Source: Cryptomeria japonica
Taxonomy: Eukaryota > Streptophyta > Pinopsida > Cupressales > Cupressaceae
Length of the DNA stretch: 64,000 bases
Assembly: GCF_030272615.1 (NCBI RefSeq)
Contig: NC_081410.1
Span: 506,574,442 to 506,638,441 of the forward strand
Direction of reading: 5' to 3'
Part shown: in pieces, positions 35,774 through 47,157 of the stretch
How the letters are laid out: every line of letters starts with the position of its first letter
Numbering within the stretch: the first letter of the stretch is position 1
Notes under the pieces: model-generated
Database searches by the model: none
Seen by the model: the letters and a program-made list of their open reading frames with translations, nothing else
Told to the model about the DNA's origin: nothing
Program-made: the position numbers and the translations under genes

Positions 35774-36716
35774 CTATTTATAGTTGACAACTTCTCAACT
35801 CGGTCCTGTAGTATCTGAAGAAGATGACTCGACATATGCTCCCACATCTCGGGCAATATCTGCTCAAAGATAAAACTTCTCATTAACTTTTATCCACATT
35901 CTAATCCAAAAACTAATGTGTCCTTAAGACGCCAGCGCATCTTATGGACACAAGCATCCAGGTAAGATGACAACATGGTCCCTGGATGATAGTGCTCCCT
36001 AGACAGAGGCATGATGTCGAGACCCGGATGCATCCCTTGGATCCTTGTGCATTGCTAAAAATAAAAATGCTAAAAAATGTATAAAATTAAGAATAAGACA
36101 ATGGTTCAAGGCGTACCTTCTTGGGATCTTCGCCCTACTCCATTGTAGTTCAAAGCTCCTTAATCCTACTCATCCTATGTACTCATCTGTGTGACATTTT
36201 TTCTCAGACTCTATTCAAATCAGAGTGCAAATGCCCAATGTTGAATAGTGAAAATGACCCTTCCCGAGGCCCACTTTTGAGTATATAGCATAATGTTCGC
36301 CCATAATGTTTCTTGACTATTTAAGGATAGTTTTAGCTCATTTTATTTCCTATTTTCCCCCACCTCGATAGGGGAAAAACATGAGGGGGAATATACTCAC
36401 CTTTATCGTATTTTTCTCTTCTATTTGTATTAATGTTTCTTAAGCATTCTTCTTGCCGAAGCAGATTCCTCTATTTTTCATGCTGATAATTTTTTGAATT
36501 TTGTAATAGTGGGTCATCATGATGAGTATTGTGGTTTATCATGGATACTTAGGGGCATCACCCATGATCACCGAATCAACCTCTACAACCTTTACAATAT
36601 CCTTTTTGGGATAAGTATTTATTGCACTTATTGCATTCATTGCATTGCATGGGCTTAATGAATTTCTCTTTCTGAAACTACTTTAGTGCATATGATCCCT
36701 TGAGTTGATCGGTCTA
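35774..36716. other. Non-coding 3' part of the older Tat element
   Basis: No recognisable gene is present. The stretch leads to the polypurine-like tract at 36717. Confidence 0.45.
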
Positions 36717-36732
36717 GTAAAGTGGGTAAAAA
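36717..36732 (+). other. Polypurine tract of the older Tat element
   Basis: AGTAAAGTGGGTAAAA lies immediately before TGTAATGTCC. It matches the AAAGTGGGGGCTAAA tract of families 1 and 2 with a few changes. Confidence 0.6.
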
Positions 36733-37938
36733 TGTAATGTCCTAAATTACACCTAGTATATTTATGACACTTATGCCTAGTGCCCGGTACATTAATGACT
36801 AACTCATAATCAAAATCCCATCATTTTGACATCATGATCCCCAAAGACAAAGTGCCTCTAGTTTCCCTAAAACCACATTTGGTCCTATCTTTGAGAAGAT
36901 GACAATGTGTCACGCAGACATCTACACGTCACGCTAACATCCCAAGAAGTTCACATAATCTGGCATTCTATAGATAATCAAACACCTTCTTATGTGTATC
37001 CCTAGGCCCGGTTTTGGCCATAACGACTCTCAACACTTCTTTCCAATTTTAAAAACTCTTCTTTACTCATTTGAGAGGGTTCCACTTGGCTCTCTTGGTT
37101 CCACTCTCTTGGTTACTCCTTGGCTCTCTTTGATCTCTTGATGCTTTCTTGAATTCTCTAAGAACACTATCAAGTTATCACTATCTACAACACTCTTGCA
37201 ACTATCTTGCAACAAATAGTACATATCTTAAGCTTCATCATGCTTCTATATCGAAAAGTGGACTTAAGTTGCATGCCTTGTCTTATCTTTATCATTTATC
37301 TATCTTTTATCATTGCATATAATTTATCTATAATATCTTTAAATGTATCTATCATCTAGGTGCATTTAACTTATCATTTTATCATTTTTATCTACTTGCA
37401 ATAGGGGTTAGCTTCCATTAAGCAGAGTATAGTTTCTACTTGCAGTTTTATCCTTCATCTTTTATCCAATCTATCTATTTGGTTGTCTGTGGAGGTGGAA
37501 ACACCAATATGGGGGTCTGACTGAGGGGAGCCCCTATACAAACCCAACATTTTCCTCTGTCTTTATGTGTGCAGGTGACAAGCAGGTTATGTGTAGCTGC
37601 AGAGAGTTGTTGTGCACTTTTATCTGGATTTTGTGTTCTCTTGTTGTATAGATGACAAGGCACATTGCTAGCATTGATGCATCACGCTAGCATCCAAAAC
37701 TCAAGATCTCCCTAGTTCTCTGGTATATTTATTTTTATTTATGTTTCTCATTATTAGTTTATATTTTCTTATTTCATTGTTTCTACACTTTAATTGCTTA
37801 TTTACTTCTCTACTACTATATTTTCATTTTATTGTTATCCCTTGGCTCACCCTTAGTGCCATTTTATGTGAGGTAGCAACAGATTGATTTTCTCTCTAGG
37901 ATTCATCATATTAGAGATAGAAAACCCCCTCCTCTACA
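36733..37938 (+). repeat. 3' LTR of the older Tat element
   Basis: It begins TGTAATGTCCTAAATTACACC, a counterpart of the TGTAGCATCCTAAAATTGCACC start of families 1 and 2. It ends near CCTCCTCTACA. The 1206-bp length fits the other families. No matching 5' LTR lies in the window, so the element either begins outside it or lost its 5' part. The end point is uncertain by a few bases. Confidence 0.6.
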
Positions 37939-38019
37939 ACATCCTTTGCTCATAATACTTAGTATTTATCTTTCTTCAAAATCCACAACATTCAAGTTTA
38001 GCTTATTGAAATAATTTCT
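37939..38019. other. Short non-coding spacer
   Basis: Nothing was recognised between the LTR and the decayed ORF. Confidence 0.4.
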
Positions 38020-38022
38020 TGT

Positions 38023-39560
38023 TTAGCCTTCATCATTCCAAGATTCAACTTTAACTTCTGAAAGTTTCTTATGGATAAACCTCAACATATCCTCAACTAA
38101 ATCTCTTGAAGGATAGCTCTTCTTCCTTACTTCAGACAATAAACAATTACAAAGAAATAGAATTTGTTGTGGAGATAACATATTAATATTTAATTTTCCT
38201 TGAGAGACAAGAACTTGTAACAACTTGGGTGAAATGTCAAGTTTAGAATTAGTAGCTGATAGAACTACCAAAGTCTTTTTAGACTCAACTTCTGTCAATT
38301 CTTCGTCAGGTCTTCCTTCTTCTTCACTTTTGTATTCTCACCTTCAGAAGCACTTCCATAAGACTGTAACAAGGAATCTAAGGCATTATTTTCTTGTAAA
38401 TATTCAAGGTTGTCAAACATATTCTCGGGCTTATATTCAATCTCTTTCTCTTTTGCCATTGTATCAGAAATATCTACAATAACTAGAGCCAATTTTGGTT
38501 AATTCACAGACACTTCTGCTCCAGATACTAGAGCAACATGGCTTCCACTAGATCCAACTAAATATGTTTTCTTAGAGGTCTTCTTTGGATATGAACATAG
38601 TGAGATGGTGACCTACTCTACAACTTCCTCTTCTATATCATTAGTTTTTTTTCTTATTCTTTTAATTCCATCTGGATAATTAGCCATGATAAGATTAACT
38701 CTTTTTTTGGTACGAAAACAAATGTTCAAATTTTGTTGAACTTCCAATCGAGCTTCCCTACTAAGAGGACTATAGACTCTATTTGTAGAAGTGTTTCTAA
38801 AATTTGATTCTTTAGTTATTGGATGTTTTCTTTTCTCTACTAAAATCTCATAGAGCTTTTCGAGAATTTCATTTTTAATATCATTTAATGTTTTATCAAA
38901 CATAATCATATATATAATCATGGTTTTTTTGCATGATATCCTTATTTACTAGTTCAAATTAATCATAGTTTTGTAAAATATAACTCAAAGATTGACTATC
39001 AACAATAGCCTTAACCAAGATTTACAAGTTTAGAATTTCTACCTTTACATTCTCCTCTTTCTCTATAGACTTCCCTCTTCCTTGACTAGAGGGTGATCTT
39101 CTCTTATGCTTCTTAACTAGAAGTTATTTCATTAGAGATTCTTCAAGCTTCACCTTTCTAGGGCTCATTATAAATCTCTCATTTTCTTCCTCCTCATCAG
39201 TACTCTCATCTATAATTTCCTCTAATTTTCTCTAAGGTTTTCATTTCTTCCTAGGTTTTGTTTTCTTCTCAAAAGATATATATCCCCTTTGCATGCTTCC
39301 AAACACCTCTGAAAACACTAGACTTAGTAGGAGATGATAAAGGTACGGATTTAGATGTAGAAGATTTAAAGTGTTTGCAAATTTTTCTTTCCTTACACTT
39401 TCTTTAATCTCTTCCACCATTCCAAATCATTCATCTTCTGGATCCTCATCCAAATTCTTCACTCATTCAATGTTTGCTACTACCATTTTATCAGATACCT
39501 CATAAGGCAACTCTAGAATCCACGCAACTCGTGGTTCTAGTGCAATAATATAACAATTGT
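38023..39560 (-). pseudogene. Decayed Lys/Glu-rich ORF, unknown
   Basis: On the minus strand a largely open coding stretch runs from about 39560 to 38023. The parts 38921-38613 and 38492-38295 are in one frame. The part 38298-38023 follows after a 1-base frame change near 38297. In-frame stops interrupt the upstream part. The protein is rich in Lys and Glu, with a basic KKHKRRSPSSQGRGKS segment (around 39100) and a helical C-terminal part containing NMLSPQQILFLCNCLL. I do not recognise the family. It may be a gag- or ORF1-like part of another element or a host gene relic. It cannot be translated whole. Confidence 0.4.
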
Positions 39561-42110
39561 CCCTACTAATAGAAAAAGTAAATGTGTCTCTTTAAGTGTT
39601 CACTAAGTCTAATGAAAACTATTATTACAACTATTTATCATAATTTTAGTAATAATGAGGTTGTTTATCATTACACTTTTTTCAAATTAATGTCAAACTA
39701 TTACTAAAACTATGTTTATTATATTTCATAAATTTGAAAATAGAATCACACACTTAACCTATTGAATAAAATTTTGTCTACATTTTGATGAACCAAGCAT
39801 GAATCCTACTAATAATCCATTTGATCACCTAAATATTGCAAGAAATGAAGCTCCTACAAAATTCATTCCTATTGAGGCATTGAATAATTGCCATAACATA
39901 TAAATAATAAAGGATAAAGTTACAACAAAGGGTCAACTTCATTATTTCAACAACGCTAAAGGAGATAGAAAAGTTTTTTTTTTTTCTTTGAACTATTGAT
40001 TATGATAGTGGTTAAACAAGAGCAACATCTTTAAGTGTTGCTGCAAAATAGATTTATGGTACCATAGACACTATGAGAGATTTTATCATTTCAAAATGGA
40101 GACTCAACCCTGCACAAAATAATTTCAACCATTTAAAAAGGATTGACAAATTTTCTTAAAAATTAATTCTATATTTGAGTTATGTTTAGAGTCGAATACA
40201 TTGGTGCCAAAGAAACAATTCAATTTTATACCAATAAATGAAGATGAGGACAAGAAAAGTGATTCTATGGTTGATATTGTTGGTGTTATTTATCAATCGA
40301 TCCATAAAATAAAATATTAAGAAATAATACCACACAAACTCAAAAAAAACTCTTCACCTGTAAGATATGTCAAGTTGCAAGGTGGAGTTGACAATGTGGG
40401 GTGATTTATGCAATAAGGAAGACCAAAAAATCCAAGAAATGTGCAACTTGGGAACTTTTCCTATTATTTATATAAAGATTGGATGAGTTAGTAATTTTGA
40501 AGTAAGAACAATCACCACAACCCAACTTCTTATAAACTCAAATCTTCTATGTTAGAATGATTCAGATCTTGGTTTGATACAAAATATAAGAATCTCACTT
40601 CTCATTCTATTCAAATGAAATCTCAATTGTTAGACAAGCTAGAATTTTTAAAACAATCACAAGATTTAAAGGTGAGGAAATTTGTAAATCTAATAAACCT
40701 TAGTATAGTCATAAAAAGTAACTTATCTTTCATAAAGTTGGACAATTTTTGTTACATAGCTTATCCCTTGAAGATTGAAAGTAGGCAATGGAAAAAGAAG
40801 GTGAGCAATAATATAAATGGTAATTAGTAATATGAAAGATGTGATAACAATTTCCTTAATTGTGATTATAGATATATGCTTTAAAGAAAAGTGTAAGATA
40901 CTTTTTTCACTTTGATTACTATTTTTGAAGAAGTGGAAAAAGAAATTATGGTTGTTATGGCAAATAAATTAACCATATTAAAGAACGAAGAACAAGATGA
41001 TGGTAAGTTTGGAGACATCATGCAAAATATCCTTTGCAATAAATTTTTTTTCAAAACTTCAAGTGAATGAAGAGACTTATAATAATGAACAGAGTACTAA
41101 GTGTACTATCATAAGAACAAAAAATTGATTATTCATCTGACAACCTAGTTTTATTAGATTCAGTTGTTAAGCTCTAGGTTTTATTACATACAACTACTTG
41201 AATGTATATCTTTCTTGTTGAAAATATTTTCAAACATTTCAAATAAACTCATTGGGTATGTTTAAGTTAACTAATTTAATTTCTTATCATTTGATCAATG
41301 CAATAGAAATATAGATTAACATTTGAAGCTAGATATTTTTAATAATCTTATTTTTTTCTTTATCTATACTCTTCTTAATTGTTTATAATAGTAAATTTGA
41401 TGATTTTTGATATTTATAGATGTTAAATATTTTTAAATTTGATATAAATATACTAGTTTTAAGAAAACAAGAGTTTCAGGCTCGCTTGAGACTCAACAAC
41501 CCTTCATGTGTTAGCCTTTTATTTGTACTTAACATTGTTTACCAACATGAAAAGTTTGCGTGTTTGAGAATCATTGCCAATACTATTGATTTTTAAATTT
41601 TGTGCACGAGGGTAGATATTTGATTTACACACATTGTGTTATGGCAAGAAAAAATATGATCAAGGTATGCGATTTTTTGTTTGCATTATGTGGTAATTTG
41701 AAAGTAGGGGAAAATGCCAACTACATTAGTCAAAACAATAAAATTGTGAATTTTAACTCATTCAAATTGGAGAGGAGGGGTCTAATTCCCTTTTGTAGGA
41801 TCAAGGTAATATTTTTCGAGGCTTTGGGATGCGGGAGGGGCATTTGAGGGATGAGTTTTAGACCAAAAGGTGTTTTTGGACCAACACAAAGGTAGATGTT
41901 TGGAGTAGCAACATTTTGAGAGAAGCTTTATGGGATGGTGATAACTTAATTCCTTTGAGAAAAGAAAAATAAAGAAAGGTTTTTTGAATCATAAATATTA
42001 GTTTTCCATATTTTGTTTATGTATATTTGTAAGCTTTTGAGATCTCTACTATAAATGAATCCATGTATCTAGATTTCTAGTATGACTTTGGCTTGTGGGT
42101 GTGTGTGATC
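39561..42110. other. AT-rich intergenic DNA, no gene
   Basis: I find no domain, LTR terminus or repeat boundary. Short frames at 40615 and 41602 lack recognisable features. Confidence 0.45.
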
Positions 42111-42117
42111 TAGACTT

Positions 42118-42274
42118 TGCTTGCTATTGAAGGTGATTATGTTGTACCTTTTGGTGAGAATGGTTATTTTGTTTTATTTCGAGTGATTTACATGATCTTG
42201 ATTTTGCGGGTTTACTTAAAGATGATCATTCTGAGTTGTTTTGATCTAATAGTGGGTTTCATTGAACATAGCTA
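42118..42274. repeat. Direct repeat copy 1, left fragment (split by copia element)
   Basis: It aligns with 50620-50774. The homology continues after the copia insertion at 48720. The flanking base word is AGCTA (42270-42274). Confidence 0.75.
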
Positions 42275-43836
42275 TGATAACTCAATGATGAATGAATAGT
42301 ACCAAACTAGTACTGAGAGGGGGAGGTGAATCAGTATAGACAAAATTCAGTCCAAAATCGGTTTGACAGCAAATACTCGAAATGACTGGCAAACAGTGAT
42401 ACTGGTTGAAACAGAGTGCTACCGATAAGACCCAGAACAACTAAAACAATCATAAACCAGTTACTCACTTAGCTTTCCTCTTAGCTCAATACTATAGTAC
42501 CATTACACCCTCATGCATGAACAAGTAAACTATCATCAGATCTTCACAATAATTAGTTCAATATGTTTTATAGATAGGCATAAATCATAGAACCATCATA
42601 TGCTTAACAAGTAATAACAAAGCATCACAAGATAAAAGCATCACACATGACACACATATTTTTCACGTGGAAACCCAACTGGGAAAAACCACGATGGGGA
42701 TGAATACCAACAAGCTACTTTTTGAACTCTTTAGAAGTCCGCTCTATTAGGAGCCTTGTCCGATTAAAGACATTACAATAGGTTTTGCTAGGAACCGATC
42801 CTGTTAGGGATCACCCGGTTAAGGGATGGCTATAATACCCGGTTAAGGGTTAAACCCAGTTAGGGTTACCTTGTTAGAGGATTTTAAGAACTCAATAGCT
42901 AAAGGATCTCCAGATCTCTATAGCTTCCCAGAACTCAATAAATTCGAGTTACCCTGTTAAAGAATTTGTATCAAGCTAGTTAAGGCTACCCTGCTAAGGG
43001 ATTTCACAACTATTGAAGTGGTTAAAGATCAACAGGAATTACAATGATGTGGTAACATCACTCAATGCTAATGCAGATCTGTTTTGGCTCCTCTTCACCT
43101 TCTGCACATTCACTTGGCAGGTATCTCTTCTCTCTTTTTGTCTGGCAAGAATCACATATCACTTCCCTTGGATACACTCATACAACTTTTGCCAACAACT
43201 TTAGAAAGGAACACAAAATCGACCTTATAGGAAACTGACAGGTCAGTAGCAAAAACCCTAAAACCTAAACCTGTTAGGTTAAGTAATTCAAGCGGCTCAA
43301 TCCTGACCATTGAATCATACTACATTAAATGCAACAATCTTGAATCGGTCTCAAGAAATTCTCCATCGTCCATTATCCACCGATTTCATGGCGGCTAATA
43401 ACCCATCACGTGTTATCATCGTTTGAAAAACTTCGCAAATTCCCAAGGTGGATAGGGATAGTCTTCTTCATGTAAGATCCTTCACGCGCACAGGGCTTAC
43501 ATGGCAACACGATCTGTTCTCCGTTATACTGCTAACTCATCACACAAAGATCACCGATTGAGTCACACAGGCTTAAGGTACTCCAACCGGAAATCCTGAA
43601 GTGGAAACTACCAACCAACTGGTAGTCATACAATGCTTCCATGTGTCGATTCCCATAACTACATGCCGATTCACCTTGGCATGCCGATTCATCTTGAACA
43701 AATATACTGCTTCACTCATATGCCGGTTCACTCTTCTCACATATCACATATGTCGGCTCACACCATATCACATATTGACATCAATGACAACATACAACAT
43801 CATTATGTCCTTATATTGGTTCACATAATGCCAACA
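42275..43836 (-). repeat. Copia 1 3' LTR (left on plus strand)
   Basis: On the plus strand it starts TGATAACTCAATG and ends AATGCCAACA. It has the same length as its partner but is visibly diverged. The polypurine tract (minus strand CAAAGGGGGAGAT) abuts it at 43837-43849. Confidence 0.92.
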
Positions 43837-43849
43837 ATCTCCCCCTTTG
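43837..43849 (-). other. Polypurine tract of copia 1
   Basis: The plus strand ATCTCCCCCTTTG is CAAAGGGGGAGAT on the element strand, directly 5' of its 3' LTR. Confidence 0.75.
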
Positions 43850-44087
43850 GCATTGATGGCAATATAAAAAGATATCTCTCCGCTTCAAATTTTCTCCCCC
43901 ATTTTCTCCAGATATCTTTTCCGCTTCACTCCTTCTCCCCCTTTGACAACAATGCCAAAGTGGAGGCACAAGTATCCCTGTTCCATTATGTTGCTCCCCC
44001 TGAGGAGTAGCATCCTTCAACACATCAATCAACAAAAAATTGACTATGCAATACCTAACTAATGTGGAATGAATACTTTTAGTTCAC

Positions 44088-44444
44088 CTATTGAAGGGGC
44101 AGTACCCCCAATTCACCTCTTAAATGCACAAATGTGGTCTTTGGGAGAGGCTTGGTGAATATGTCTGCTAACTGCTCCTTATTGGAAACATGTTCTAGTG
44201 CAATCTCTTTATTCTGAACCTTTTCCTTCAAGAAATGATACTTAAGCTCAAAATGTTTGGTTCTAGAATGTAAAACCGGATTCTTTGAAATATTGATAGC
44301 ACTTGTGTTATCACAGAATATACTTACCAATTCAGATATAGGGATTTTCAAGCCATTTAAAACATGCTTCATCCAGATAGTTTGAGTGCAGTTCATGAAA
44401 GCTGCAACATACTTTGCTTCCGTTGTAGACTGAGAGATACAACT
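44088..44444 (-). pseudogene. Copia 1 RNase H domain
   Basis: It continues in the same frame as reverse transcriptase. It shows FCDNTSAINISKNPVLHSRT with the catalytic-type aspartate, HFLKEKV, and the closing LADIFTKPLPKTTF that ends copia polyproteins. The stop after GVLPLQ is at 44088. A TAG at 44445-44447 separates it from the upstream part. RNase H would remove the RNA template during reverse transcription. Confidence 0.85.
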
Positions 44445-45629
44445 CTACTTTTTACTCATCCATGAGACCAGTCTACCATCGAGAAAAAATGCACCACCAG
44501 TTGTGCTTTTCCGGTCATCCACATTACCTGCCCAATTAACATCTGTGAATACTTTTAGAATGAAATCATTGTTGTATGGGTACCACAATCCATAGTCAAC
44601 TGTCCCCTTCAAATACCTAAGAATTCGCTTGACTGCAACCAAGTGGGATTCTCTTGGACTTTTATGGAACCTTGCAGTAATGCCAACTGCATGTGCAATA
44701 TCCGGTCTGCTATGCACTACATGATGCAACTTACCAATCATTGATTGATATTCCCTATCATCAACCAATGCGGAATCATCCTCTTTTGACAATTTGCAAC
44801 CGGTCACCATTGGTGTACCAACTGGTTTGCTATCTTCCATGCCAAAGGTCTTCAACACCTCTTTGACATATTTGGACTGAGTGATAAAGATTCCATTTTT
44901 CATCTGTTGGATCTATAGTCCAATGAAGAACTTAATCTCCCCTATGAGTGACATCTCAAACTCTTTCTTCATCTAATCAGCAAACTCATGACTCATCTTG
45001 TCATCTCCACCAAAGATAATGTCATCAACAAAAACCTCATAGATCGGGATTTGATCTCCTTCAGACTTCAAGTAGATATTGCTATCTTCACTTGTTCTCT
45101 CAAATCCAATCTTCACAAGATGGGAATGTAGGCGCTCATACCATGCCCTAGGTGCTTGCTTTAGACCATATAAGGCTTTATGTAGCCTACATACCATGTC
45201 ACTGTCTTCAGATAGGGCAAACCCATCTGGTTGCTCAATATACACCTCCTCTTCAAGTACACCATTTAGGAATGTAGATTTTACATCCATTTGATATACT
45301 TTGAACCCTTTAAAAGCTGCATATGCAAGAAGCATACGAACTCCTTCCAATCTAGCTACAGGAGCAAAGGTTTCTCCATAGTCTTCTCCTTCTTCTTGAG
45401 CATATCCTTTGCACACCAATCTGGCTTTATTCCTAATCACTGTGCCATCCTCATTCAGCTTGTTTCTGAACACCCATTTGGTGCCAATGACATTTATATG
45501 CTCTGGTCTAGGTACCAAGGACCATGTACCATTTTTCTCTATCTGCTCAAGTTCGTCTTCCATTGCCTTGATCCAATCTTCATCTTTATGAGCCTCTTTG
45601 AATGATTTGGGCTCAAATTCAGAGATCAT
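44445..45629 (-). pseudogene. Copia 1 reverse transcriptase
   Basis: Copia reverse transcriptase copies element RNA into DNA inside the particle. Visible landmarks in order: ALEDEL-type start ([16 protein letters not shown]), [55 protein letters not shown], and the catalytic box FVDDIIFGG (usually YVDD). The thumb/connection follows at 44903-44445 (YQSMIGKLHH, RPDIAHAVG, RILRYLKGT). In-frame TAGs at 44973-44975 and 44913-44915 interrupt it, although the frame is otherwise kept. The conserved KSTFLNG is usually KSAFLNG. Confidence 0.92.
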
Positions 45630-45916
45630 ACATGAGTTTTCTCTGATCTTTCTTCTTGTAAGGATTCCTGCATCCTTATCTCCTATGATCTACTTAGGAT
45701 CATGATTCAGCTTGACATACCAAGGAATGGTCTTCACTGGTTCTTCTTTCTTTTCCTCTTCTTCCTCATCTTCATCAGTATCAGCATTCACCGGTTTAGG
45801 AACACTAATACTAGTACTTGGTTGACTGACAACCAGTTCCCAGAAGGCTGCAACCGGTTCATTTACAGCTTGCTCAGTGTCGGTTTCCTAAGTTTTCTCA
45901 GAGGATTCATCAACTC
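45630..45916 (-). other. Linker of copia 1 polyprotein, after integrase deletion
   Basis: On the minus strand the frame of reverse transcriptase extends upstream through an acidic Glu-rich linker to about 45925. It contains TAGs at 45690-45692 and near 45887. Only about 290 bp separate the protease from reverse transcriptase, where more than 1 kb of integrase should lie. Confidence 0.75.
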
Positions 45917-46306
45917 TTACATGGACCCTCTGCCTTTAACCTTGCATGGTGCATCATTGCCAAAGCGAACTACACCTCCATCATACTCCTGTAAGGATAG
46001 AAACTTGCTCCGGTCACCAGTCATATGGTGAGAACAACCACTGTCAATGATCCACTCATTGGAATTATCAAATCGGGAGACAAGAGCCTTCTTGTCTGAC
46101 ACATCTTCTTTGATAGCAACAAACACCATATCTTCATTTTCTTCATCCTTTGATTCTTCATCTGTGACACCTTCATCAACTGCCACAAAATAGTTTCTCC
46201 GATTTCCTCCTTTGAATTTCTTGAACCTTTCTGGTTTGTCCTTGTTATGGCCATTAGGGCAGTTTATAGCAATATGTCCTATCTGGTTACAAGTAAAACA
46301 TTTCAA
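45917..46306 (-). pseudogene. Copia 1 Gag zinc knuckle and protease
   Basis: The nucleocapsid knuckle CFTCNQIGHIAINC (CX2CX4HX4C) is at the start. An acidic linker follows, then the aspartic protease with WIIDSGCSHHMTG, whose DSG is the catalytic triad. The frame ends soon after VRFGNDAPCKVKGRGS, at the edge of the integrase deletion, so the protease C-terminus and pre-integrase domain are absent. Gag binds RNA. Protease processes the polyprotein. Confidence 0.88.
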
Positions 46307-47088
46307 AGGTAGCTTACCTTTGTATTTATCGGTTCTTTAGGAAGCTTCTTGGCAAGGAGAGCTTCAAATGCCATCAAAATCTCCTCATCATCCATTTCTC
46401 TGCTCTGTCTAGGTTCACCACTGGTGCTAGCTTCTTTTCCTTTTCTAGATGGTATAGCAGAGGCTTTAAAAGTTGATTCAGTCTTTTAAACACTATCATC
46501 AAAACTATTTAGCTCATAGGCTATCAACTTAGCTATGATGGAATCCAAGGATACCTTAGTCTTGTCTATTGATCTCAGCTTCTGAATAGCAGCAACCCTT
46601 ATTTCATAGACTGGCAATAGGGATCTTAGGACTTTGCTTACCATAGTAGAATCTTCTATTTTACCACCTGCACTCTTGATTTCTCCAACAATTGTTTTGA
46701 TTCTTATTCCATACTACTGGATGGTCTCTCCTTCAACCATCCGCATATCTTCAAACTTCCCTCTCAGGCTTTCTTTCTTAGCCTGTTTTACATGTTCATC
46801 ACCACCATAGATGTTTTCAAGAGCATCCCATACCTCTTTGGGATTTACCTTGTCCTGAACATCAATAAACTTAATGTCAGATAGACTACTAATAAGGGCT
46901 TCCATGACTTGCCCATTTTCTTGTATCTCTCTCTTTTGATCATCAGTGAGAGCACCGGTAGGGACAACATAGACATTCTCAACATAACTCCAGTGTTGAG
47001 CACCCATGCTTCTGATGAATATCTTCATCCTATCTTTCCATTTATTGAAATTCTCCCTGTTAAACTTTGGACCTTCCCTCTTCATCAT
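46307..47088 (-). pseudogene. Copia 1 Gag N-terminal region
   Basis: The ATG at 47088 opens MMKREGPKFNRENFNKWK and shows the UBN2-type gag core: NFNKWKDRMKIFIRSM, then WDALENIYGGDEHVKQAKKESL. The frame 47088-46714 is interrupted downstream by stops. The remaining sequence down to the zinc knuckle at 46306 still reads as Gag, with a MDDEEILMAFEALLAKK segment near 46390. The start lies about 55 bp after the primer site. Confidence 0.8.
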
Positions 47089-47143
47089 TTGAATCGGATC
47101 TTTGCCTCAAGTGGTTAAGCTTACAACACAGAGGACCTAAAGT

Positions 47144-47155
47144 GCTCTGATACCA
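47144..47155 (-). other. Primer binding site of copia 1
   Basis: The minus strand reads TGGTATCAGAGC, complementary to the 3' end of initiator-methionine tRNA, two bases from the 5' LTR. This is the standard copia site. Confidence 0.92.
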
Positions 47156-47157
47156 AT

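Noticed and set aside
43013-44010. ORFs in the copia 1 LTRs (43013, 43601, 43633, 47893, 48484, 48516)
   Set aside because: The same frames occur in both LTRs because the LTRs are copies. There is no protein domain.
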